Source: Arthrobacter sp. S39
GTDB taxonomy: Bacteria > Actinomycetota > Actinomycetes > Actinomycetales > Micrococcaceae
Assembly: GCF_004320525.1 (NCBI RefSeq)
Contig: NZ_SIHX01000002.1
Location: 496,001 to 560,000 of the forward strand
Direction: 5' to 3'
DNA: 64,000 nucleotides
Each line of letters opens with the position of its first letter. Positions within the stretch are counted from its first letter, which is position 1. The notes beneath the pieces were generated by a model. That model was not told the DNA's origin. It searched no databases and saw only the letters and a program-made list of their open reading frames with translations. This document shows positions 26,847 to 35,045 of this stretch, one piece after another. The translations under genes were made by a program, and so were the position numbers.

Positions 26847-26935
26847 CGGGGCCTCCTTGCACCAATACGGCGGGATCATCAACGGTCCAACCGGCGTCAA
26901 AAGCACTGCGCGTAGGAAGAACATTACAACGAGTA

Positions 26936-26945
26936 AGACCGGTCT
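26936..26945. promoter_or_regulatory. Palindromic operator before the TetR gene
   Basis: AGACCGGTCT is a perfect 10-bp palindrome lying 19-28 bases upstream of the GTG start at 26964, within TAAGACCGGTCTGTC. It is a plausible autoregulatory site for the adjacent TetR protein and could also affect the divergent small ORF. Confidence 0.5.
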
Positions 26946-26963
26946 GTCTCTACCTGGAGTAAA

Positions 26964-27596
26964 GTGATTTCCACCATGAGTTCAGCAGCAGAATCTGTTC
27001 CGTCCCCGGTGCAAATACAGGCGGGGGCGCCAGCTGGTCACGCCGATGCGGTGGACCGGATCCTTGCTGTTGCCTACGAACTTTTCTCCCACCGGGGCGT
27101 CCGGGACGTCGGCGTCAACGAACTCATTGAACGCTCCGGCGTTGCCAAAGCAACCTTCTACCGGCACTTCCCGTCCAAGGATTCGCTGGTGCTCGCTTTC
27201 CTGGAGCAGCGGGACCGGCAGTGGACCGTGGACGCGATCGTCTCCGAGGCCCGGCGCCGCGGGGCCACTCCCACCGAGCAGCTGCTTGCCATCTTCGACG
27301 TCTTCGGCGACTGGTTCCTGCGCGAGGACTTTGAGGCGTGCTCATTCATCAACATCCTGCTGGAGATGGGACCGGCGCACCCCCTCGGCCAGGCAAGCAT
27401 CGACTACCTGGCCAGGATCCGCGGCCACGTCCAGACCCTGGCGGAAGAAGCTGGGCTCGCCCGTCCCGAAGACTTCGCCCGCTCCTGGCACATCCTCATG
27501 AAGGGGTCCATCATCTCGGCCACCGAGGGCGACATGCAGGCGAACAAGCGCGCCCAGCAGATGGCCGCCTGGCTGATCGAACACCACCGCAGCTAA
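26964..27596 (+). CDS. TetR-family transcriptional regulator
   Basis: A 210-residue regulator from GTG 26964 (GGAG five bases upstream; ATG 26976 is an alternative). HTH: LFSHRGVRDVGVNELIERSG followed by VAKATFYRHFPSKDSLVLAF. The C-terminal half is a helical ligand domain (LLAIFDVFGDWFLREDFEAC) of the kind often annotated as LmrA/YxaF-like. No obvious target gene is adjacent on the same strand apart from itself; the convergent apionate operon begins elsewhere. Ligand unknown. Confidence 0.9.
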   Translation: MISTMSSAAESVPSPVQIQAGAPAGHADAVDRILAVAYELFSHRGVRDVGVNELIERSGVAKATFYRHFPSKDSLVLAFLEQRDRQWTVDAIVSEARRRGATPTEQLLAIFDVFGDWFLREDFEACSFINILLEMGPAHPLGQASIDYLARIRGHVQTLAEEAGLARPEDFARSWHILMKGSIISATEGDMQANKRAQQMAAWLIEHHRS

Positions 27597-27627
27597 GCCG
27601 GGGTCAGAACCGCAGCCCAAAGACAAA

Positions 27628-27681
27628 GTCCGGTGGTTGAGCTTGTCGAAACACGGGTTTCGACAAGCTCAACCACCGGAC
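27628..27681. repeat. Intergenic palindrome, family C (GGTGGTTGAGCTTGTCGAAA); bidirectional terminator
   Basis: Perfect 25-bp arms, 27628-27652 and 27657-27681, around the four-base loop ACGG. It lies between the convergent ends of the TetR gene (27596) and the apnO-like gene (27701). The GGTGGTTGAGCTTGTCGAAA core is, from memory, a frequent intergenic repeat in Micrococcineae and Microbacteriaceae. Confidence 0.9.
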
Positions 27682-27700
27682 AAAGGGCCGCCTGTGGCTG

Positions 27701-28561
27701 CTAGTGCTTGACGGCGTCGAGTTTGAGCATCTTGGCGATGACGCTGTCGAGTTCGGAGTCGTCGAAGATCTTCTTCCAGTCGTCCTTGATGATGGTGTCC
27801 TTGCCGTACTGGATGGCGATTTCGCAGGCTTCGGAGAACGGGTTGGAGCCGCGCAGGGCGTTGGTGAGGGCGATCTGGACGTGGCCGAACAGCATGGCCT
27901 TGGCCGCTTCCTCGGGGACGCCGGCGGTGTGGACGGTCTCGTGCAGGGCCTCGTTGAGCAGGGTGCCGATCATGCAGGCCACGGTTTCCACCAGGGTGGG
28001 TTCGAGGATGGCGAGCTGCTTAACGGTGACCCAGTGGACGTCGATGACGGGCGCGTAGATGATGCGGATGGTGGCCTCGGCGGCTGCCTTGGTCTCTTCC
28101 GTGGCGTCGTCGTCGATCGCGGCGACCACATTCTGCGGGGCGCCTTCGCCGCCGAAGGTATCGGCCCATTCTTCCTTGGTGGTGCGCTCGAGGAACACGG
28201 AGGGGTGGCACGGGTGCGCAACGGCCTGGACGACGTCGTCGCGCTTGGCCAGCAGGCCGGCGTAAGCGGCGGCAGGGTCCAGGGTGAGCAGGATCGCGCC
28301 GGCCTTCAGCTGGGGGACCACGCCCTGGGAGACGACGCCGAGGACGGTGTCCGGGACGGCGAGGATGACCACGTCGGCGTCCTTGACGGCGTCCTCAGTG
28401 GAGGTGGTGGTGCGGCCTTCGGCCTGGATACGTTCCTGGCCTGCGGGGGAGTTCTCGCTGTAAAAGACGGTGTGGTTGCTCTTCTGGAGGTTGCGGGAAA
28501 CGCGCATTCCCATTTTGCCACCGGCTCCGATGACGGCTACGGTCAATTTTTCTGCTGACAT
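27701..28561 (-). CDS. apnO: Probable D-apionate oxidoisomerase (6-phosphogluconate-dehydrogenase-like)
   Basis: A 286-residue NAD(P)-dependent oxidoreductase: N-terminal Rossmann motif VAVIGAGGKMGMRVSRNL, ADVVILAVPDTVLGVV, AHPCHPSVFLERT, and a C-terminal helical PGDH-type domain (LEPTLVETVACMIGTLLNEA; GHVQIALTNALRGSNPFS). In the described apionate pathways ApnO has this architecture and converts D-apionate to 3-oxo-isoapionate. The call rests on the fold plus the neighbours: oiaC-like, lerI-like, derI-like and lerK-like genes in one operon and an apnL-like gene in the same regulon. It is last in the operon, one base after the oiaC-like gene. Confidence 0.72.
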   Translation of the reverse strand: MSAEKLTVAVIGAGGKMGMRVSRNLQKSNHTVFYSENSPAGQERIQAEGRTTTSTEDAVKDADVVILAVPDTVLGVVSQGVVPQLKAGAILLTLDPAAAYAGLLAKRDDVVQAVAHPCHPSVFLERTTKEEWADTFGGEGAPQNVVAAIDDDATEETKAAAEATIRIIYAPVIDVHWVTVKQLAILEPTLVETVACMIGTLLNEALHETVHTAGVPEEAAKAMLFGHVQIALTNALRGSNPFSEACEIAIQYGKDTIIKDDWKKIFDDSELDSVIAKMLKLDAVKH

Positions 28562-28562
28562 T

Positions 28563-29393
28563 TCACTTGCTCCTTAGGAATTCGATGCTTTGCTGGGTCC
28601 ACTGGTTTTCGAGGCGGATGGTTTCCGCTTCGGAGTCCTGCCATGGCAGCCAGTGTTCGACGATCTGGTTGATATTTCTTTGGTGGGGCTGGAATTTGCT
28701 GACCATGTAGTCGTAGTCGAGCAGGCCTTGGCCGAGCGGCGCGCCGGCGTACGTGAACCCGACCCACCCGTCCTTGCGGCTGAACGCGAAGTCCTTGACG
28801 TGCATGTTCAGGACGTAAGGTGCGACGGCGTCAATCACCTCGCGCGGCATCTGCAGCGCCGCGACGGTGTTGGCCGGGTCGGAGCAGATGCCCAGGGACG
28901 GGTTGTCCACTGCGCGGATCACGTCAAGGATCAGCGAGGTGGGCACCTGCTCGTAGGTTTCCACCGCGATCTTCACCCCGGCGGCCTCGAACTCCGGCAG
29001 CACGTCCGTGAAGATCGCTACCGCTTCCTCCGCCGTGGGGGTGTGGCCCGGGACGTTGAACATGGTCCGCAGCAGGGGCGAGCCCAGGATCCCGGCGATG
29101 TGCAGGAATTTGCGCAGGTGCTCCGGGCGGATGCCCTTGGTGCCGAGCTCCAGGGCGATGCCCAGCCGGTCCGCAGTGGCCCGGACGGCTTCCAGTTCGG
29201 TGTCCGTCATGGCTTCGAGCGGGGCGTAGTCGCAGACCTGGAACAGGTCCACCCCGAGGGCGGCGGTCCGTTCCAGGGCCTGGTGGATGCTGAGCGGTTC
29301 GGCGACCTTGTCCGAGAGCTGCCAGAAGAACGCGTAGCTGCTCAGCCCGATCCGGGAGCCCTGCCCGATGCGTGAGCCGGTGGTGGCCGTCAT
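28563..29393 (-). CDS. oiaC: Probable 3-oxo-isoapionate decarboxylase (sugar-phosphate isomerase/epimerase fold)
   Basis: A 276-residue AP-endonuclease-2/TIM-barrel protein. Likely metal ligands are Glu145 (VETYEQ), Asp172 (CSDPAN), His198 (NMHVKDF) and Glu246 (NQIVEHW), the usual set for this superfamily. The described OiaC enzymes are members of this fold that decarboxylate 3-oxo-isoapionate to L-erythrulose. Fold assignment is strong; the specific reaction is inferred from its place between the apnO-like gene and the erythrulose-phosphate genes. A simple epimerase is the alternative. Its start overlaps the preceding TIM-like gene by four bases. Confidence 0.68.
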   Translation of the reverse strand: MTATTGSRIGQGSRIGLSSYAFFWQLSDKVAEPLSIHQALERTAALGVDLFQVCDYAPLEAMTDTELEAVRATADRLGIALELGTKGIRPEHLRKFLHIAGILGSPLLRTMFNVPGHTPTAEEAVAIFTDVLPEFEAAGVKIAVETYEQVPTSLILDVIRAVDNPSLGICSDPANTVAALQMPREVIDAVAPYVLNMHVKDFAFSRKDGWVGFTYAGAPLGQGLLDYDYMVSKFQPHQRNINQIVEHWLPWQDSEAETIRLENQWTQQSIEFLRSK

Positions 29394-30232
29394 GCTTTGG
29401 CCGCCGTTCCCGCAAGCAGGCCCAGCCGCGCAGCAGCTTCGTCCAGGATAGTCTTCAGCGCTTTCGGATCGTGCGCGAAGCGGCCCAGGAACAGGCCGGC
29501 GACGGCGGAGTCCAGCTTGGTGATCAGGCCGGGTCCGGCGCTGCCGCCGTAAATCACGCGGCTGTCCGCCTGGCCGGGCAGGGCGCGCAGGTGCGCGTCG
29601 AGCCCGGTGATGACGGCGCTGATGTACTCAGGCGTTGCCGGTTCAGGGGCGCCGATGGCCCACTGCGGCTCGTAGGCCACGATGGTCCGGCCGGCGGGTC
29701 CGAGGGACTGGGCGCGGTTGAGGGCGGCGTCGATCTCCGCGGAGCACTGCGCGATGGCCTCTTCCGGGGAACCGGCGTGAAGTTCGCCGACGCACAGAAT
29801 GGGGGTGAGCCCGTTGCGGTAGGCCGCGGCGGTCTTCAGCCCGATGACGGTGTCGTCTTCGCCGAAGATCCGGCGTCGTTCGGCGTGGCCGACTTCGGCG
29901 TAGCGTCCGCCGAGTTCGGCCACGGTCCTGCCGCCGACCTCGCCGGTGAACGCGCCTTCGTCTTCCCAGAAGATGTCCTGGGCGCCCGCGGCTGCCCCGG
30001 CGGTGCCGAGGATCCGGGCGGCTTCGGGAAGCACCGGGAGGGTTGGCAGGACGAAGAGCTCGATGTCGCCGTTCTGGATGGCCGGGTGTGCGAACGCGAT
30101 GGCGGCGACGTCGCGGCAGTAATCCACGGAGCGCTGGTAGCCGAAGTACATCTTCAGGCTGACGCCGATGATGGCCTTCGGTGCAGTGGATTCTCCGGCG
30201 CGGGCCGAAGGGTTCTTAGCAGGAAGTGACAC
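29390..30232 (-). CDS. lerI: Triosephosphate-isomerase paralogue, probable L-erythrulose-1-phosphate isomerase
   Basis: A 280-residue TIM-family enzyme retaining the catalytic Lys27, His116 (EVGHAERRR) and Glu188 (YEPQWAIG), plus the phosphate loop [10 protein letters not shown]. Two features separate it from housekeeping TpiA: the usual NWK start motif reads SLK (Ser25-Leu-Lys27), and a 17-residue N-terminal leader is added. TIM paralogues called EryH/LerI isomerise L-erythrulose 1-phosphate to D-erythrulose 4-phosphate in tetritol and apionate pathways, always beside an RpiB paralogue and a DhaK-like kinase, as here. It overlaps the RpiB-like gene by 17 bases. Confidence 0.75.
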   Translation of the reverse strand: MSLPAKNPSARAGESTAPKAIIGVSLKMYFGYQRSVDYCRDVAAIAFAHPAIQNGDIELFVLPTLPVLPEAARILGTAGAAAGAQDIFWEDEGAFTGEVGGRTVAELGGRYAEVGHAERRRIFGEDDTVIGLKTAAAYRNGLTPILCVGELHAGSPEEAIAQCSAEIDAALNRAQSLGPAGRTIVAYEPQWAIGAPEPATPEYISAVITGLDAHLRALPGQADSRVIYGGSAGPGLITKLDSAVAGLFLGRFAHDPKALKTILDEAAARLGLLAGTAAKA

Positions 30233-30686
30233 CCTCGTAGTCCTTAATCAGGGTGACTTTCTCGGCCGAGGCGGAGGTTTCGTCGAACGTGTAGGTCAGC
30301 CATTCCTTGGCGAGCCGGCGGGCGAGCTCCAGGCCAACAACGCGCTGGCCGAACGTGAGGACCTGGACGTTGTTGGACAGGATGGAGCGTTCAACCGAGT
30401 AGCTGTCGTGCGCGGTGACGGCGCGGATGCCGGGGACCTTGTTCGCGGCGATGGCCACGCCGAGCCCGGTGCCGCAGACCAGCAGGGCGCGGTCGGCCTT
30501 GCCGGCGGCGATGAGCTCGGCGGCGGCGATGGCCACGGACGGGTAGGGGGTGTGGCTGGTGGCATCCACCCCGACATCGGTGACGGATTCGACCAGGTCG
30601 GAGGCCTCCAGATCAGCCTTCAGGGCTTCCTTGTATTCGAAACCGGCGTCGTCGGCTCCAACAATCAGGCGCAGTTTGGCGCTCAT
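30216..30686 (-). CDS. derI: RpiB/LacAB-family isomerase, probable D-erythrulose-4-phosphate isomerase
   Basis: A 156-residue sugar-phosphate isomerase with the family motifs [37 protein letters not shown] (proton-transfer Cys71) and [16 protein letters not shown]. RpiB proteins act on ribose 5-phosphate, but the EryI/DerI branch converts D-erythrulose 4-phosphate to D-erythrose 4-phosphate. Operon position between the TIM paralogue and the DhaK-like kinase supports the latter. It overlaps both neighbours (4 and 17 bases), indicating tight coupling. Confidence 0.75.
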   Translation of the reverse strand: MSAKLRLIVGADDAGFEYKEALKADLEASDLVESVTDVGVDATSHTPYPSVAIAAAELIAAGKADRALLVCGTGLGVAIAANKVPGIRAVTAHDSYSVERSILSNNVQVLTFGQRVVGLELARRLAKEWLTYTFDETSASAEKVTLIKDYEGVTSC

Positions 30687-32437
30687 GCTTTCTCCTTTAT
30701 GGTTGCTGCAGCTTTCGCCTCGGCGAAAGTGTTGTGGATGGCTCGGATGATCAGCGCCATGGACACGGCGCCCGCGTCCGGGGTGCCGAGGCTCTTCTCG
30801 GCGTGCGGGCGGGCGCGGCCCATGAGGGGCAGCAGCTGGGCGGTTGCTTCGGCGGCCTGCTCCGCGGTCACCGCAGCGGCGGCCCAGGCCTCGGTGAGGG
30901 ACTTCCCGGCGTCGACGCCGGATGCCAGGGCATCGCGGAAGGGGACCAGGACGTCCACCAGGGTCTTGTCCCCGGGCTTGGCCTTGCCGAAGTCCATGAT
31001 CGCGGCCGCGGCGCCAGCGACACCTTTGGCGACAGCACCTGCGTCGGGCGCCTTGCTGTCACCGACGGCGTCACCGACGGCCCGCAGGGCCATGCCCCAG
31101 AGCGCACCGGAGGTGCCGCCGGCCTTGTCGGCCCAGGCGTCAGCGGCGAAGTGCAAGGTGGTGGCGGCACCGGCGCCGCGGGCGACGGCGTCCGTCGCGG
31201 CTGCGACGGCGGCGCGGACACCCCGCTCCATCCCGATGCCGTGGTCACCGTCTCCGGCGATCGCATCGATCCGGCCCAGCTCGTCGGCGTTGGCGTCGAC
31301 GACGGCTTTTGCGGCGCCGAGGGCTGCGAGGACGCGGACGGCTCCGGCGCGGGACTCTTCGGTGGCCTCGGGGATGGTTTGTTCGGCTTCGGTGAGGTCA
31401 TCGGCGTCGGAGGGTTCCAGGGCGGCGGCGATGACGGCGCCGCGGCGGAAGGCCGGGGCATCGGCGGGGGCGTTCCAGAGGGTTTCGAGTTCGTCGTCGA
31501 GCCAGAAGAGTGTCAGGGAGGTGCCGGCCATGTCGAAGCTGGTGACGAGTTCGCCGACCTGCGGGTCCACCGCTTCCAGGCCGGCCTCGGCGAGGAGTTG
31601 GGCGACGCGGCGGTAGACGACGAAGAGTTCTTCGTACTTGACGCTGCCCAAACCGTTCAGGATCGGGACCACGCGGGCACCGCTGGTCTCGAGGCCTTCG
31701 GGGATTTCGGTGAGGAGTTTGGCGACCAGGAGCTCGGCGAGCTCATCCGCCGTCGGAACGTCCGTCTCGTCGATCCCGGGTTCGCCATGGATGCCCATGC
31801 CCACGGCCATCCGGCCCTCCGGCACGGAAAACAGCGGGTGGTCCGCGCCGGGCAGGGTGCAGCCGGTGAACGCGACACCGAAGGAACGGGTGCGGTCGTT
31901 GGCGCGTTCGGCGATCTCCACGACTGAGTCCATGGAGTAGCCGGCTTCCGCGGCCGCAGCGGCGACCTTGAAGACGGTCAGGTCACCGGCGATGCCGCGG
32001 CGCTTGGCCCGCTCGGCCAGCGGGGCGGAGGAAACGTCGTCGGTGACGGCGATGCTGCGGCAGTCGATGCCCTCGCTACGGAGGCGGTCCTGGGCCTGGT
32101 TGAAATGCAGGACATCGCCGGCGTAGTTGCCGTAACCCAGGAGCACGCCGCCGCCGTTCGCTGCCGCCTTGGCCACGTTGTAGACCTGCTGGGCGGACGG
32201 GGAAGCGAAGAGGTTGCCCATTGCGGCGCCGTGCGCCAGGCCCTGGCCCACCAGCCCGGCGAAGGCGGGGTAGTGGCCGGAGCCGCCGCCGATCACCAAA
32301 GCCACCGTGTCCGGTGTGCTCTTGGTGTTGCGGACAACGCCGCCCGAGACGCGCTTGACCCAGCGGCCGTGGGAGGCGACAAAGCCCTCGATCATTTCGT
32401 CAGCAAAGGCTGCGGGTTCGTTGAACAGGCGGGTCAT
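30683..32437 (-). CDS. lerK: DhaK-DhaL fused kinase, probable L-erythrulose kinase
   Basis: A 584-residue, single-chain dihydroxyacetone-kinase homologue. The DhaK part (1-330) has [20 protein letters not shown] and [10 protein letters not shown], whose His217 binds the ketose carbonyl covalently. The DhaL part (about 375-575) has the ATP-site motif [12 protein letters not shown] and [16 protein letters not shown]-dependent fused forms include glycerone kinases and the L-erythrulose kinase LerK. Neighbours point to L-erythrulose as substrate, yielding the 1-phosphate. AGGAG precedes ATG 32437. A hairpin region separates it from the upstream transporter gene. Confidence 0.75.
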   Translation of the reverse strand: MTRLFNEPAAFADEMIEGFVASHGRWVKRVSGGVVRNTKSTPDTVALVIGGGSGHYPAFAGLVGQGLAHGAAMGNLFASPSAQQVYNVAKAAANGGGVLLGYGNYAGDVLHFNQAQDRLRSEGIDCRSIAVTDDVSSAPLAERAKRRGIAGDLTVFKVAAAAAEAGYSMDSVVEIAERANDRTRSFGVAFTGCTLPGADHPLFSVPEGRMAVGMGIHGEPGIDETDVPTADELAELLVAKLLTEIPEGLETSGARVVPILNGLGSVKYEELFVVYRRVAQLLAEAGLEAVDPQVGELVTSFDMAGTSLTLFWLDDELETLWNAPADAPAFRRGAVIAAALEPSDADDLTEAEQTIPEATEESRAGAVRVLAALGAAKAVVDANADELGRIDAIAGDGDHGIGMERGVRAAVAAATDAVARGAGAATTLHFAADAWADKAGGTSGALWGMALRAVGDAVGDSKAPDAGAVAKGVAGAAAAIMDFGKAKPGDKTLVDVLVPFRDALASGVDAGKSLTEAWAAAAVTAEQAAEATAQLLPLMGRARPHAEKSLGTPDAGAVSMALIIRAIHNTFAEAKAAATIKEKA

Positions 32438-32465
32438 GGGAAAGCTCCTGGAGTTATTGCTCGCT

Positions 32466-32530
32466 CCGGTGGCTCGACCACCGGTTAGTGAATTGGTGCG
32501 GGGGCGCCCGCGGGTAAGGCGGGCGCCCCC
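32466..32530 (-). other. Two intercistronic hairpins between the MFS and kinase genes
   Basis: A 7-bp stem CCGGTGG/CCACCGG (32466-32484) and a 12-bp G/C stem (32500-32511 with 32519-32530) lie between the MFS stop (32538) and the lerK start (32437). Neither is followed by a clear T-run in the minus direction. They may partly terminate transcription or separate message stability of transporter and enzymes within one operon. Confidence 0.6.
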
Positions 32531-32537
32531 GGGTCTG

Positions 32538-33902
32538 TTAAGGCTCGGAGTGGTGTCCGGCTCCCTGGGGATCCAGTGCCTCTGCGGGAATGCCCTCGCT
32601 GACCTTGCCGGAGCGGCTGAGCACCACCATCAGGATCGAGGAGAGGAGCATAAAGCCGCCCACCACGAACATCGGAACGGTGTAGCCGCCGGTGAGGTCC
32701 TTCAGCCAGCCGGTGACGTAGCCTGCGCTGAAGCCGGCAAGGTTGCCGATCGTGTTGATCAGGGCGATGCCGGCAGCCGCTGCTGCGCCGGTCAGGAACT
32801 GGGTGGGTACAGTCCAGAAGTTGGGCAGGGCCGCGAAGATGGACATCGCAGTGATGGTGATGACGGCGATGGTGGCCGCCGGGGATCCGGCGAACAGTGC
32901 CAGCGGGATGCTCAGGCCGCCGATCAGGGCGGGAAGGGCGATGTGCCAGGTCTTGACCCCGCGCTTGGTGGCGTCCTTGGACCAGAAGTACAGGGCGAAC
33001 GCTGCCGGCAGGTACGGGATCGCGGTGATCAGGCCCTTCTGCAGGACGTCGAACTTGGTGCCGTAGATGCCTTCGAAGCCGGCGATGATGGTGGGAAGGA
33101 AGAAGCCGAGGGCGTACAGGCCGTAGATGAAGCCGAAGTAGATGGCGGAGAGCATCCAGACGCGGCCGTTGCCGAAGACGGTGCGGACGCTGACGTGCTT
33201 GTTGCTGGCCGCAGTTTCCTTCTTTTCCTTCTCCAGGGCGCCGGTCAGCCAGGTCTTTTCTTCCTGGGTCAGCCACTTGGCCTTGGAGGGGGAGTCAGCC
33301 AGGTAGAACCAGGCGACGATGCCGACGATGATGGCGGGGATGGCGACGCCGAAGAACATCACGCGCCAGCCCTCAAGTCCGAAGAGGCCGTGCTGCTGAA
33401 TGAGGAGGCCGGCCAGCGGCGCACCGATCACGGTGGTCAGCGGCTGGGCCAAGTAGAACAGGGCGAGGATCTTGCTGCGGTGGCGGGAAGGGACCCAGAG
33501 ACTCAGGAACAGGATGGCGCCGGGGAAGAAGCCGGCCTCCGCCACACCCAGGATGAAGCGCAGGATGTAGAGCTGCTCAACGTTGCCTACCCAGGTGAAC
33601 AACAGGGAAACGATGCCCCAGCTGACCATGATGCGGGCGAGCCAGCGGCGGGCGCCAAACTTGTGCAGGGCCAGGTTGCTGGGAACCTCCAGCAGGATGT
33701 AGCCGATGAAGAAGACTCCGGACGCGAAGCCGAACTGGGCTGCCGAGAGGGCCAGGTCCGTGTTCATGCCGTTGGGGCCGGCGAACGAGATGGCCGTGCG
33801 GTCCAGGTAGTTGATGAAGAACATCAGCGCGACGAAGGGGACAAGCCGTACCGCCACTTTCCTGATTGCGGATTTTTCGACCACCGATTGTGTGGTGTCC
33901 AC
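32538..33902 (-). CDS. MFS transporter, anion:cation symporter (ACS) family, probable apionate/apiose-acid importer
   Basis: A 454-residue, 12-helix major-facilitator protein starting at GTG 33902 (AGGAG five bases upstream). ACS-family marks are INYLDRTAISFAGPNGMNTD in helix 1, PSNLALHKFGARRWLARIMV and AEAGFFPGAILFLSLWVPSR. This family carries organic anions such as hexuronates, galactonate and tartrate, so a sugar acid (D-apionate or its lactone) is a better guess than neutral apiose. It is the first gene of the minus-strand operon and faces the GntR gene across the shared operator. Confidence 0.85.
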   Translation of the reverse strand: MDTTQSVVEKSAIRKVAVRLVPFVALMFFINYLDRTAISFAGPNGMNTDLALSAAQFGFASGVFFIGYILLEVPSNLALHKFGARRWLARIMVSWGIVSLLFTWVGNVEQLYILRFILGVAEAGFFPGAILFLSLWVPSRHRSKILALFYLAQPLTTVIGAPLAGLLIQQHGLFGLEGWRVMFFGVAIPAIIVGIVAWFYLADSPSKAKWLTQEEKTWLTGALEKEKKETAASNKHVSVRTVFGNGRVWMLSAIYFGFIYGLYALGFFLPTIIAGFEGIYGTKFDVLQKGLITAIPYLPAAFALYFWSKDATKRGVKTWHIALPALIGGLSIPLALFAGSPAATIAVITITAMSIFAALPNFWTVPTQFLTGAAAAAGIALINTIGNLAGFSAGYVTGWLKDLTGGYTVPMFVVGGFMLLSSILMVVLSRSGKVSEGIPAEALDPQGAGHHSEP

Positions 33903-34014
33903 GTTGACTCCTAGATGTTGATGTCCCGGCTGCGTCCGTCACTGGAGGCTTGGGGTCTGTTTCAACGCCGGAAGGGACTCGAGGCCAACCGGCGGCTAAA
34001 GCATTGTGACTTCA

Positions 34015-34076
34015 ACGATAGGAGCGAATCGCAAATTGGTCAACCGGTTGACGTGTTGTTTTTTGAAATTCATCAT
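34015..34076. promoter_or_regulatory. Divergent promoter region with GntR operator TCAACCGGTTGA
   Basis: The palindrome at 34040-34051 lies within ATTGGTCAACCGGTTGACG. Its two halves contain TTGAC on each strand and can serve as back-to-back -35 boxes: leftward TTGACC (34044-34039) with TATCGT (34020-34015), rightward TTGACG (34048-34053) with CATCAT (34071-34076). Binding there would block both the MFS operon and the regulator gene. An identical palindrome is at 34912-34923. Confidence 0.7.
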
Positions 34077-34113
34077 GGCGGTTGGTGGCGGAGCCGGTTG
34101 CTACGCTTGGGAG

Positions 34114-34857
34114 GTGTCCATAAACTCCGCCGCATCGACGGCCAAGATCAGCGCAGCGCTCGGTTCAGTGGGCCAGGGCTCCGTTGTCTCTGAGGTTGCC
34201 GAGCGTTTGCTGGCCTATTTCACCAGTGGTGATATCGCCGTCGGCACTCGCCTTCCGGCGGAGCGCCAGCTGGCTGCTTCCCTGGGCGTGGGCAGGTCCG
34301 CCGTGCGCGAGGCGCTCGCGGCGCTGGAGATCCTCGGGATCGTCATTGTCCGCCCGGGGTCCGGCACGTACCTCCGCGACGGCATCTCCGAACTCCTGCC
34401 CCGCACGTTGAGCTGGGGCCTGATGCTGGGCGCGCCCCGCACGCGTGAGCTCGTGGAACTGCGGAGCGGCCTGGAGGTCCAGGCTGCGCAACTCGCCGCC
34501 GACCGGATTACTGATGAGGCGCTGGAGCGCATGCGCGGCAACCTCGCCACCATGGCTGACACCCTCGATGACCTGGCCGCCTTTGTTGAAGCGGACGCAG
34601 CCTTCCACCGCGAAATCGCCGAAAGCTCCGGTAACCAGGTCCTGCGGGAGCTCCTTCAAAGCATCCGGTCGCTGCTGCGCATCTGGGTGGACCGCGCGCT
34701 GACCGACGAAGGCCATGCGGCGTCGGCACTGAAGGAGCACGCGGAAATTTTTGCCGCCCTGGAGGCGCATGATGCCGAGGCTGTCACGAAGACTATGCGC
34801 TCGCATATGCTCACAGCTTCCCGGCGCCTGCTCGCCGGCTTCGACGCCTCGCAGTAG
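34114..34857 (+). CDS. GntR-family regulator, FCD subfamily
   Basis: A 247-residue regulator. The winged HTH (VVSEVAERLLAYF; LPAERQLAASLGVGRSAVRE; RPGSGTYL) is followed by a FCD helical sensor domain with the metal-binding pattern DAAFHREIAESSGN ... HAEIFAALEAHD. The start is uncertain: GTG 34114 keeps the gene downstream of the operator, while an open frame back to 34006 would run through it. It most likely represses the divergent apionate operon, itself and the following lactonase/SDR pair, with a pathway sugar acid as inducer. Confidence 0.88.
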   Translation: MSINSAASTAKISAALGSVGQGSVVSEVAERLLAYFTSGDIAVGTRLPAERQLAASLGVGRSAVREALAALEILGIVIVRPGSGTYLRDGISELLPRTLSWGLMLGAPRTRELVELRSGLEVQAAQLAADRITDEALERMRGNLATMADTLDDLAAFVEADAAFHREIAESSGNQVLRELLQSIRSLLRIWVDRALTDEGHAASALKEHAEIFAALEAHDAEAVTKTMRSHMLTASRRLLAGFDASQ

Positions 34858-34911
34858 CGCTTTTCGGACTGCTTCCTTAGCGCTGGCCGGGCTCTGTAGT
34901 CCGACTATTGG

Positions 34912-34949
34912 TCAACCGGTTGACTTGTGCGTGGCGCTGATTCCATAAT
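34912..34949 (+). promoter_or_regulatory. Promoter of the lactonase/SDR pair with second GntR operator
   Basis: TTGACT (34920-34925), 18 bases, then CATAAT (34944-34949). The palindrome TCAACCGGTTGA at 34912-34923 overlaps the -35 box, and the surrounding ATTGGTCAACCGGTTGAC is identical over 18 bases to the site at 34035. This places the downstream genes in the same regulon as the divergent operon. Confidence 0.72.
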
Positions 34950-35045
34950 CGGATATGGCCTGCCTCACAGGCCCTCTTCGAGTTTGCTTCAGCAACGCCG
35001 GGCATCCGGGCCATAGCAGCCCCGGGCAAGGCAGAGAGCAGTGCC

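Noticed and set aside
29390..30686. Housekeeping tpiA and rpiB
   Set aside because: The families are right, but operon context and the SLK change in the TIM active-site motif fit tetrulose-phosphate isomerases better; true tpiA usually lies with gapA-pgk.
32307..33914. 535-codon open frame on the plus strand over the MFS and kinase genes
   Set aside because: Antisense shadow of a clear 12-helix transporter; product is charged low complexity.
34006..34113. N-terminal extension of the GntR regulator
   Set aside because: The stretch overlaps the operator and promoter and adds residues absent from the usual GntR N-terminus.
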